From NCBI GenBank assembly GCA_025602915.1, contig JAHLJZ010000061.1, forward strand, positions 1 to 64,000: a stretch of DNA of 64,000 nucleotides. The letters run 5' to 3'. Under the pieces are notes generated by a model that saw only the letters and a list, made by a program, of their open reading frames with translations, made no database searches and was not told the origin of the DNA. The position numbers and the translations under genes were made by a program. The DNA comes from Paraphysoderma sedebokerense (Eukaryota > Blastocladiomycota > Physodermatomycetes > Physodermatales > Physodermataceae). Shown here in pieces: positions 1 through 11,200 of the stretch (positions are counted from its first letter, which is position 1; each line of letters begins with the position of its first letter).

Positions 1-51
1 TTCTCGTATAATCTAGATATATACTTCGTCCCTTCGGGCCTCGTATAATCC
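1..51. repeat. Inverted repeat, left arm
   Basis: The first 51 bases are the reverse complement of 3373-3422, with one small indel. Each arm contains CCCTTCGGGCCTCGTATAAT or its complement. The arm touches the window edge, so it may extend further left. Together the arms bracket about 3.4 kb, which fits either a degenerate non-autonomous DNA element or two oppositely oriented repeat copies. Confidence 0.7.
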
Positions 52-89
52 ATATTTTCAAATGTTTCGGAGCTGAGTCTGCTACCAGT

Positions 90-235
90 ATTCTAAGGGA
101 ATGGTACATGAGACTGCGCAGGATGGAAAAAGATTAGAGAGATTGTTTAGGGAAATAATTTTGTCTTTGCAGATTCCTGGTCACGAGACGCGCAGGAAGG
201 AATAAAGGTGCTATGAGCAGTTTATTTTATAATTC
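90..235. repeat. Direct repeat copy A (with 1760-1897)
   Basis: This block and 1760-1897 share the order of several words: GAATGGTAC, AGATTAGAGA or its variants, TTTTGTCTTTGCAG, then an identical stretch beginning GTCACGAGACGCGCAGGAAG, then TAGTTTATTTTAT-like sequence. Divergence is moderate, suggesting an old duplication or dispersed repeat family. Confidence 0.6.
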
Positions 236-325
236 ACTCACATCTCGTATCGTAGTAGACATGTTGGAGTGGAGTAGCGAGGATGTGAATGTTAAGTTTC
301 AGATTTAGAAGTTGGGGCTCATAAC

Positions 326-423
326 CTGTTAAGATTTAGAGCAAGATCAGAATTATTTATTAACTGTTGACCAGGGATGTCATATCTGTTAAGATTTAGA
401 GCAAGATCAGAATTATTTATTAA
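326..423. repeat. Two-copy tandem repeat, 60-base period
   Basis: A 38-base segment starting CTGTTAAGATTTAGAGCAAG and ending TTATTTATTAA occurs at 326-363 and again at 386-423, exactly 60 bases apart and almost identical, with an unrelated 22-base spacer. Two copies only. Confidence 0.85.
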
Positions 424-1759
424 GGAAGTAGAAGGTTTCCTAAACTACGCGTTGATGCGTTTTACCATGTACGTTGCATGATTAGCCACTTATGCCCTAA
501 ACTAATATAACAAACAATAACTACTAAGTTAACTACTTTATCATACAATGACTAATTGTAACCTAACTAAGCTAAATATAAACAATAACATATTGTGAAC
601 TATACCAAAAATAGAAAGCTAAAAATAGATTCTTCAATCTTTAACAATATCATGCCTACTGAATAAATTCACTTATCCTTGCGGCGAACTGGTCTGAATT
701 CCTAAATGGAACATATCGGGCAGAAATAAAGTTAGATTTTCATTTGTATATATTTCTAGGGATATCTTCGGAACGCAGTCCAGAATATGCTAAAGTTTAA
801 ACCATAATCACCGTTAATGACAACCAGCAAGAAGCCCCAGAGACACCTCCGTCAAAGGAGAACTGAAGACAGATGTTCGTGACTTCCACCATTAATGCGT
901 GCTTTGGAATGTGCTCAACAACATATGCGGCAGAATTACTGCGGCAATGTTAAAGATTGAAGAATTTATTTTTAGCTTCTATCTTAACATGCAACACCGA
1001 GAACGCGACACTGTTAACATACCGGCATCTTGAGAGATTTTGAATTGGGATATACTCTCTTGCTTTAGGTGCTTTTTCGTGGCAAACACAAATAATAAAA
1101 ATCTAATTTCTCAATATGTCGCTTCGTCGTTAAATACTGTAAAGATTTAGGTAAGCTGCTCTTGCTATGAATATCACCCATTCCCAATATTCGCCGAACC
1201 TATTGAGACTAAGTGTCATTTTACATGTCGTAGACTCGTTATATCTGCAGCTCCTCGGGAAATCTTCCACAAAACATTTGAGATCATCGGAATCAGTTTG
1301 ACACTCCAACTTTCGCCGTATTCAACATGATGATTCTCATTTATATTACGTAGTTGTAGTGTCTTTGCCATTGATTACCATGGAATTTTTTTCCCGCAAT
1401 TTCATAGTAAGGCATTGAGTGATCCCCGGTTAATCTATATGACACGGTCAAGTAACATAATGGTGAGTCCTAAGTATAAAATTCTATAATCAAGATGTAG
1501 GAGATATATATAATGGTGATTATACGAGCCACGTAGTGGCGAAGTCTCGAGATGTGGGTGAATTATATAATAAACTGCTCATTCCGCCTTCCCGCCCAAC
1601 ATTATGAACACGAAATTGGAAAGGGAAAGTGGAAGTTGATTCAGATGTCTGTGTATAGAATAAAAAAGTTAGAGAGAAGAACCACAGGGTTGATAGAAAG
1701 CAAAAGTGGTGATGGAATTTTGAGCAAGTGGTTCAGAGACAGCATGTAGATAAAAGAAT

Positions 1760-1897
1760 GTTATAAAGAATGGTACGAGACGTTTCTTTAGGAAAATGAT
1801 TAGAGAAATTTTTTAGAAAAACAATTTTGTCTTTGCAGGTCACGAGACGCGCAGGAAGGAATAAAGGTGCCATTGGTGCTGGTAGTTTATTTTATGA
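1760..1897. repeat. Direct repeat copy B (with 90-235)
   Basis: Second copy of the repeat at 90-235, same orientation. The core GTCACGAGACGCGCAGGAAG with the following AATAAAGGTG is intact; the flanks have drifted by substitutions and small indels. Confidence 0.6.
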
Positions 1898-3039
1898 ACG
1901 AAACATCGCTGTATCATTCCGCCCCGATGCCATGGGCATTTTTTTTTATGAAAGAAGCATTGACGATAATTTGCACGAATCGGCTTGATAGCAAATTGAA
2001 TAGAGAAAATTTTTTTAATCATCTCATGAAAGCTGTCCCCAAGACATAACATGTATATACAGCCAGATATTGCAGCGAGGCTTACGAGACCTCATGGGTA
2101 TACTTTATTTGATATGTATGTAATGCATAAATTTTGCTGAATCAAGATGTCTTGGATATGAGATAAGCTCATATATATGGAGGATTCGTTTAGATGTAAT
2201 CAATTTTTTGTGACGGCGACCTCTCCAAATATTCTGGCATATCATCAGAGAGATCCCAGGGATAGTTTCGAATGATATCGGTCTTCAATCTTACTTTTCC
2301 CAAGTACCCTCTAAGTAGAAGAAGCTAAATATTTTTGTTCATTTAACGGTTGGATAATGTAAACAAATCAAATCGCTTTTGATCTGATTATCAGTCAGCT
2401 TTACGATGTACTCAATCAATTCCTGAATATTCATCGGGAACAACCTGCCACGACGAAAAACCTACAGTGTTAGTGTTTTGATAGTGGAATTTTAATGTGG
2501 CTTATAGAAGGTTGGAATGGCTAAGTATATATAAAGAGTATACGAATAGCGCTGAGTATAATTAATATCCGCATTCACTATTTGTTTGCTAGAAAAGGTC
2601 GTTCATTCTACTGAGATAACACAAGTAGTTTGTGTGGCGTCATTTACAGCAGCTATTTGTTTATATTTGTCACTCCTTGCTTATACAAGTGATGTTTTAG
2701 ATGTGTATATGATGTTCGCAGCTAATACTTCGTCTCTCGTCATTAATTTTCAAATTGGCCCATGCACTGAATTTTCAAAAGGGAAATAAGCCATTATCAA
2801 TTTTGACCAAATACATTCTGAACTGATATTCATTTTCGACGCGAAGCACGTCTGCTCCAGTTGACTTCAACTGCTATGAAGATTAGATTAGGGCAACTTA
2901 CTGTAGGGCTCGCTATTGAGCAATTCAGGTTGTTTTGATGGTGTCGGGATGGAAGGCGGACGTTGCATTTTTTTATTTGATTTATTTACGTCCGGTATCA
3001 TCAAGCTTCGCCACTTCGCGGCTTTCATAGTACCCGTAA

Positions 3040-3372
3040 CATTTGTTATGCGATTAGATTAGTGGTGTGAAACATGATTCCTGCGGCCTAACTATCATTT
3101 CAAACTCTGGATACACAAGCAAAATGATTGCATCTGTACTGCTGTAACTTCATGCCGTCTTTCGATTGAGGTATTTACGTTGAATTAAATTCTATCAGAT
3201 GATTTGGTTGGCAATTCTACTTTGTAAGTGATACTCGTCTATTTATATTGACATCGAAGTCGGATCAACCCCAGTATAAACCATTAACGCAGTAAATTGC
3301 AAGATGGAATGAAATTTAGTTCATTAGACTTCCAGCTTGGGATACACCATGGTCATCACTCCGGTAAGATGT
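3040..3372. repeat. Degenerate direct repeat copy A (with 3548-3940)
   Basis: Shares colinear words with 3548-3940: ACCCGTA.CATTTG, GATTAG, ACACAAGCA..ATGATTGCAT, TTCAATTGAG/TTCGATTGAG, ATTCTATCA, TTGGCA.TTCTA, TATTTATATTGACAT, AACGC.GTAAAT.GCAAGAT, and TTCATTAGACTTCCAGC followed by GGGATACAC. Copy B carries about 60 extra bases. Confidence 0.7.
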
Positions 3373-3422
3373 GGATTATACGAGGCCCGAAGGGACGAAG
3401 TATATATCTAGATATACGAGAA
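3373..3422. repeat. Inverted repeat, right arm
   Basis: Near-perfect reverse complement of 1-51. Just beyond it, GTGACTATAATTAATATGCT occurs twice (near 3427 and 3477), so the right flank is itself repeated. A weaker relative of the arm lies near 1519-1545 (TATACGAGCCACGTAGTGGC). Confidence 0.7.
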
Positions 3423-3547
3423 GCGAGTGACTATAATTAATATGCTCATTCACCTTTATTCCTCCTGAAATGTGACTGACTATAATTAATATGCTCATCC
3501 CGCCCACCCACACCTTTTAGATTTCATGCCTTTGCTACTCTGCGGCT

Positions 3548-3940
3548 CTCATAACACCCGTATCATTTGAAATGTGATTAGTTCAATAGACCGACCAAGA
3601 CGAACATAATAATCATATTTTCTCGCTTCGCATATTATCCAAATTCATACGTCGTCCCTTCTAATCTCCTATATTCCGCATTTCAAGCTCTTAATACACA
3701 AGCAGGATGATTGCATCTAACTTATGTCCCCTTTCAATTGAGTTCTTTATAATGCGAAAATTCTATCAAAAAATTCAGTTGGCAGTTCTATTCTATAAAT
3801 GGTACTCGGGTATTTATATTGACATATTTGAATCATACCAACCTCAATACAAACAATTAACGCTGTAAATAGCAAGATTGGATGAAGATATGATATCAGT
3901 TCATTAGACTTCCAGCGTGGGATACACAACGGTTATTACT
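3548..3940. repeat. Degenerate direct repeat copy B (with 3040-3372)
   Basis: Second copy of the 3040-3372 segment in the same orientation, with an insertion in its first third and scattered changes. The two copies flank the right arm of the inverted repeat, which therefore sits at a duplication boundary. Confidence 0.7.
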
Positions 3941-5279
3941 CAAGTATGATAGGCTAACTCTATGCTAAGCTGGAAGAACCCAGGTTGTATGGAAAATCTT
4001 GAGCAGGTGCGAAAGTGGGATTTAGGGGAGACTCCAGGAACGTCCATATGTGTGATTAAATTGCAATGGCTATTCCATCCTTTCAAATAATCGCCCCATT
4101 TTATAACCTTGCCCCGAAACCGCTGGACCTTTTCATCTCGCAAACTGTTCATCAAGTCGAGTCTAGTTCAATCGCCCTCTAAATTGGTTTGATGAAATCA
4201 CTGAAGCGGCAACCGAGGGAGTTGATAGGTTTGGACCTGGTAAGAGTCAACAGAACTCTCTGAGACGTCATATTACCCCGAGAAAGCGAATTTTCTCAAC
4301 TGAGTATATGTCGTGCCAAAAGCAAGGAGAAGCTATCGTTACAATACGACGAAGTCATCGGTAAAAGTTGAAACCATGTTTGGCTGTATGGTTCAAATTC
4401 TGGCACAATATTAACCTACTGAACAAGTAAAAGGGAACGATATGTCATTTTATCGGCGTAACCTATAACACAAGATATTGGATTCGATGTTTGTACTAGG
4501 TAATTCATGATTGACTACTAACACATTTACAGGCAGCGCCGAATCTAAACCGAAATCCACTTTTCAGTCGATGACCGATACCAAGGGGAACCTCATAATC
4601 TGAGCTGAAATGGCGAGCGAATCTGAACGAACAGAAAGTTGCCTCAACCAGAGGCTTATGAGAATTACTTGATAATATAAAACCTTCTTGTGAAATAAAA
4701 TGCTGCAGTCTCGTCTGAGAATTCTGACAGAGTTGGTTCACAAATAGAAGTTACAAAAAGGTTATTATGTCTCATGCTTGATTGCATGTAAAGTTAGCTT
4801 TCCAGAAAAATCGACGGAAATGAGTCGGTAATTTAAAGAATCCGAAGTTTTTAAATAATTATACAGATAGAATTGGATATCGTCCCTACAAAACGTCAAA
4901 CATGCCGCGCAGCGGCCAGCTGACATTTGCGAGAACAAGAGCACCAGGTTTAAGTCTATTTGATGTAAAAGACCTGTCTGTCGCATAATAATGTGCAATG
5001 TATAAAAATGATAGGATGGGAATGGGATCGAGAGCGGATGTGTGTTTTGTGCAATAAATGAAAAATGATGAATGATTCTGCTCAGGTGAACAGGCCAGGG
5101 TTTTGCAACTTGTTCGTTCCTTCTCGCCAGTTCAACACATTCCCATCCTCATTCCTCATCACCATCACCATCCGCAAATAAACACCCCTCCCTGCTCCAT
5201 ATCATCCACTCTCACCCCACCGCACTTCAGACTTAGATATATTCCATCCGCACTCTCGACTTTTGTCTCTCCTCCCGCC

Positions 5280-8200
5280 ATGGCTGGCTCGGGGATGAAT
5301 TACAACAACAACAACAACAACCAGCAATTTGCTGACACGTCCTCCTTATTCGGCGGCCCCGATCCTACCTCATCCACTTCCTTCTTTGATGCCATCCCTC
5401 AAAACTCTAATGCATCGCCGCCTCCTCCGACTACAAACTCTCATTCGTCTCCTCCTCAAAATCCCAATTCCCCTCCCTCTCGCCCTCTCGCTGCTTCTCC
5501 ATCGCAGCAACCGCAACAACAGCAAGTAGTAGGAGAAGCTTCTAATTTGTTCACAAACGATGCTTCCTCTCTATTTAGCCACTCAACAGATACATCCTCT
5601 TCGCAACCGTTTATGTCAACACCTGTTGCATCATTCCCGTCGACCTCCCCATCTCCACCAAATCCGTCATTGAATACTGCACCGCAGGTTTCGTCCCCTC
5701 CCCCTTTCGCCGAACAGCCGACAACTCAGACTCTTTTTGCTGGGCCAGATTCCTCGTCCTTCTTCGATAACATAGGCTCAAGTATACCTGCTGCGCAGCA
5801 ACAGTATCAAGCGCAATACTCGTACGAGCAACCCTCGTACGAACAGCAATCTACCCTTCCTACAAATTCCTCTGAGTTAGCCGCTTCATCTTACAATTAT
5901 GACTATAATTACTCTCAAAACCAGATGTACGGCGTATCTCCTCAATCTTTTCAACCCGGTTATTCTGATCAGTATCCTCAACCGGAGGGTCAACCTCAGC
6001 AAGGTTACACTGATATGAATGGAGTAACATATCAGGCGCAAACTGATTATTCCACCTACCAACAATACCAGTACCAACAATCTGCTTATTACACTGATAA
6101 TACGCAGAATTACAATAGTACTCTGAATGAGAATTATCAATACGATCAGTATCAGTCTGCTCATGCTCCTGCTCCTCAACCCGGGTCTACCCATCATCAA
6201 GAGTATGATTCTACACAATATCAAGAACGGCAATCTGCTCAGCATTTGGTCTCAGACACTGCGACAACTCAATCATACGATACATCCCAGCAGTATAGCA
6301 CAACAGGTGGACAACACAGCGGATATTACGAGTATTCTTACCCAACTTCGGCTGCCGTAGCCTCGGTCGGAGCAAATTCTGCTCACTCCAATGTTATTCA
6401 AAGCATGGTACCAGAATTTGGGTCGGAAACTACTCCGGCCACTATCCCTGCGGTTATCGAGGATTCCACCGCAGAGACAGGATCTTTTACGAAGCCCGAA
6501 ACTCACCGTGAAGAGAACACTAGCGGCGAGATTTCTACTGATCAGAAGATAGATAAAGCGTCTGTTGAGCCGAATGTTAAGTCGGGTACGACAGATTATA
6601 CGCCGGCTCAAACCGATGAATCAGGTATTCTTGACGAATTTGAAGATATAACCAACTCAACAGTTGCTTCTAATCATAAAACGGAACCAAAAAATGCATC
6701 AGAATCTTTAGATTCTCAAACTCAAGCGAGTCCAAATGAAATTGCGGACTTGGATGACTTGGTGTTTGGGGTAAATCAGATGAAGGTTGCTCCTGATTCA
6801 ACAAACTTTACCACTTCAGGAAAGCCGAATTCCAGTGGGAGTGAAAAGTTGAAATTAGGCGAAAACGGAAGTCAGAGCGTGCAAAAAGAAATTGATTATT
6901 CAGTCAAACAGACAAGAAGTAATGATGTTAGTGGATTGTTTGGTGACAATGGCAGTAACAGTATGTTTTCATTCATCCATCTCCATTGATCTGTTAATCG
7001 TTCGCCATTTATTTTCGATTATAAGTGCACAATTCAAATACTATTAATTTCATCATTATTAATATCCTTTGTTGCAGGTTCTGCATCGTTCTTCTCAATG
7101 CCACAACCAGATCAGACTGCTGCCGATATGTTCGCCACCGACATCGCTACTTCTCAGATGCAATCATCGGGTGCATTTGCATCCACAGTGGCGATGAAAG
7201 ATATGACCGCGTCTTCCTACTCTGCTTCCACGGATCCACAGCAGTGGGGCCAACCCGCGTCCAATATAGTTTCCACTGCGTTAATGGATAACCAGATACC
7301 AGAGTATAACACGAGGGATAGCTCCTTGGATAACACCGGTAGTTATTAACTTTCCCGATCGATCCATCGGTAATTCATAATCCTCGTCAGTTATATATTA
7401 AGTTTTTTCTTTACTTGTTCATCTACACATTTCAGTTTCTCAAACCGATCCGTTTGATGTCATATCCAATGCATCGAAAAGTGTACCAGAGCAGGCAACA
7501 CCAGGTCCTGTAAATGATCGACTTGGGGTCAATGGGATTGGTTTGTTCCTAATTTATATCTTCTCCTAGCAACTATAAAAAATCATGCAGTGTATTCAAA
7601 TATTGCTCTTTTTTCGGGGCGGTGTTTCTTCCACCATCATCTTTTCTTGTCTGTGTACTATAATTTATAGGACCAACCGAAAACGATAATTTCACCGAGG
7701 CGTCTAATGCGAATGTGGCTAGTCACCTAGCTGACTCATATCCTTTAACAACTTCACAGTCACAGTATCCAGCATCTCACCTTTCGACGTCACTGTCAGA
7801 GTCTTACTCTTCAAGCTCAAATATGTATGCAATGGGCGATACTGCATCAATGTATTCAGTATATCAATCATCTACCTCTTCGTCCCCAAAACCGACTACG
7901 CATGGATTTGTCGCAAGCGGTGGGTCTTTCATTCAGAGTAATATGGATAAGAACGCTACAAGTTCTCTTCCAGCGAGTGATACGAGTCAAACCCAAATGC
8001 CCGTCGATTACCTTCAGCAGAATGGTCAGGAGGGTTGGCATGGATATGGTCAGGCAGTTCCAGAACCGTCATATACACAAATAGATTCAACAGCTAGATC
8101 GGGTCAAAGTAACAAAACACAAGCAGCTGCAACACCGCTGGTATCATCAAAATACGACTCTTATATTACTTATTCAAACGCTTCGATGAATTCACCCGTG

Positions 8201-11200
8201 TCCGCGACACCATCTATGAATGACGTTACCCCAACTCAACAAATGTTTTCAAACAGTCCTCCGGTAATGGCTGCCCCAATCCAACGGCCTTCAAGTACCC
8301 CTCCTCAATCTGCTGTCTTCGCGACTTCCAATCCACCAGGATATACGAATTATTCTACATCATCTGTTCCTTTGACAACTAGATCTACAAGGACATTATC
8401 GCAATCGTCACAGCCCATATCTGCGCCGCCTCAACGTCCCTCAAGCACGCCACCTCAATCAAATCGGAGCCCGTCGTCTCCTTTGAGTCAGAGTTTTGTT
8501 CCTTCTGGCCCTAATATAGCTGCCAATGTCACATCAGTGGGATCCGCTGCTATTTATTCCTCACAACCAATTATTTCACCGCATCAACGTCCCTCGAGCA
8601 CCCCTCCTCAATCAAACATAATGCCATCGCCTCCCTTCGGCCAGAGTTTTATCGCACCCTCTAATGAGAATATTAATGGGACATCAATCGGACCATCGGT
8701 ATCCGTTCCGTCACTCCAATCCGTTCCGCAACATCGCCCATCAAGTACGCCACCTGTTACTTCAGCCGGCATCGTTGGATCCGGAGCCCGTAGATATCAG
8801 ACTTTCGTGCCTCCCACATCCTCTGTTCCGACATCGTCGATGCCAATGTCGACTGACCTCACATCGCAGAATGCGATGGTATCAGGTTATTATCAAGGTT
8901 CTCCGTCTACGTTTAGTCAGCCGCAGCAAGACTTCTCAACATTCGCTTCTTATAATAACCAAGATCTTGCCAATTCACCGACGTCTAACATTCCCACGCC
9001 CACCCAGTCGGTTCCAACTCCGACGCCATTAGCTCCCACAAGATCGAACTCTGCACCTCCTACGAACGTATATGCATCTCTACCCGTAAGGAAAAGGAGT
9101 ATCAGCACACCGTCGCCGTTGAAGAATTTGACGACTCTAAACGAAAGTACGGAATTTGGGGACGGTGTTGGCACTAATATTGGATTGTCCTCTAATCAGA
9201 ATCCGGTTCAGGGTGGTGCGACCCCTAATATAGGTTCAGCTGAGTATAATTATGCTTATGGAGTTGCAAGTACTACACACACCGGAGTTGCATCCAATTC
9301 TTCCGCTCCGATTCCAGTACCGAACCAAGACCACTCCTACAATTATCAGCCCCAGTCTCAGTATCAAACTTCCCAAATCCTTTCTTATTCGTCTAATGGT
9401 GCAGAAGGAACGTACGCCAGCTCTCCTGCTTCGTCTTCATTCTCAGTTGATTCGGAGGCCACATATAAACCCCGAAATACTGGAGGCAACGGTACTGGAT
9501 CGATTTATTCCGATAGAAGTGTCACTCCTACTCCAAGTTTTTCCAAAAATTCTGGATACGAAAATCAATCGCCGATTATCAAATGCCAGACATGTGGAGT
9601 TGAGTTAGCTAGTTTTAGCCGTTTCTGCAACCTTTGCGGGACCCCTGTTCCGTCGGGAACTCAAATTTCCTCAAGTCAGATATCTCCTGTCAGAGATAAT
9701 AAAACGGGAGGGACAACAGGGGCTCACTCCGCAACAAGTGGAACTTATCAGAGTATGCCGCTATCTAATACAACCGGGCAGGCTAGTGCGTATTACGATC
9801 CAAACGCTAATGTCGATCTCAATACTGGATATTACCAAAATGCCTATAATTATCAGCAACAGGACCCGGGATTTATGGGACAAGTCTACAACCAAGCAGG
9901 GTTCGATCAGAATAATTCAATGCCATTATATACGTCCACAGCTGAGTATTCGTCCTACCAGCAGCCAAATCAAAACCAATATTCTGAATATAACACCCCT
10001 CAACCAGTCTCATCATCCTCACAGCAGGTCCCGACTCATCGCGGACCTTCGCATCCATCAGAGCGCCTACCTGAACATCAACCAGCTCGGATTCCGATTT
10101 TGAATTTCACGGCGACTGGCAAGGTTGTGGTCATGTTCCCAAAAGCTACGTTTAGGTATAGTTCGTCACCCGGCATCAATAAGTCAGGTGATGGTATTAG
10201 TTCCAACCAGAATGGAACATTGAAAGTTTATCCAGGAGAAATAGCCATTAAAGCTGTCCAAAATATTGTTGGCATTACCGATGGCGGTTTCGGAGTCTCT
10301 CAAAAAGAACTTGATATTTTGAGGAGGATCAAAGAATGGAGCAATGTTGGTCCTTTGATCAGTTGTGGTGATGTTACCGCAAAGCAAAAGGAAAAGGAAT
10401 CGTATATCGAAAGCAAGAAGAAGGCAATCCTAGATATTCTCAAAGTGTGGGAGGCACAAAACGATGCAGAAATTCAAGTTTTGATGGACCGTTATCAAGT
10501 TGAGAATCCACAATCATTTTCTCAAAATGACCAAGTTGGCTCATCGTCACCAGATCAAACCTCAGATCAAGGTGAACTAGTATGCTGCCAAGACAGAAAA
10601 ATACTGTTGTTATGGCTCAAATCCATCGTTTCGAATATCTCTGCTTCCTTTGTCGCTAACCCATCTACAAGTAATGTTAAAAAGCTAGCTGGGAGCTTTG
10701 GATTGCATAAGCGGGGTGGATCGTTCAATGCTTTAGACTGGCTGTCGTCTGGCGGCGCTGGATCAAACCATAAGAAGAGTGGATCAATTGACAGTACGAA
10801 CAGTAGTATTTCCGTTAATAGTAATGGCATTGCTTCAGCTGAGAAAGAAGAAAAAGCGAGAAGCAACGATGAGTTAATGGTTGAGTTATTGCTAAATATG
10901 GTGAAACCATTGCTAATCCCATCTAATTCTACGTCGTCGCCACCGCCCTCTTCCACAACGACGCCTTACCTGACCAGCACCATGGTTCCTTCCGAAACAA
11001 TCATCTCAGCCTCCCTGTCGTCGTCATCTCATGGTTCGACCACTACCAATTCTGTCGGTGGGTTGTCGCGTGATCTTTTCATGATGTACCAATTTTTGGT
11101 AATGGGCAAACGAATTGAAGCTGTGAAATTTGCCAACGAGAAAGGATTATATCCACACGCCTTATTGATTGCTAGTTGTGTCAGTAAAGACGTTTGGGTT

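Larger units (their letters stand above)
1..5279. other. Gene-free, repeat-rich flank
   Basis: I see no gene in this AT-rich stretch: open frames are under about 80 codons, overlap on both strands, and resemble nothing I know. It is built from degenerate repeated pieces, listed separately (inverted repeat at 1 and 3373, direct repeats at 90/1760 and 3040/3548, a short tandem repeat at 326). The words CTCGTATAATC, TAATTAATATGCTCAT and CTTCGCCACTTCG recur in variant form. No transposase or reverse transcriptase is visible. The last 200 bases become CA/CT-rich, as in fungal promoters, and should be the sec16 promoter and leader. Confidence 0.6.

Noticed and set aside
326-423. CRISPR-like array
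   Set aside because: Only two repeat copies, one spacer, eukaryotic DNA and no associated genes.
5886-6611. Minus-strand frames opposite sec16
   Set aside because: They mirror the repetitive Q/Y/S codons of sec16 and give unnatural I/R/L-rich peptides.
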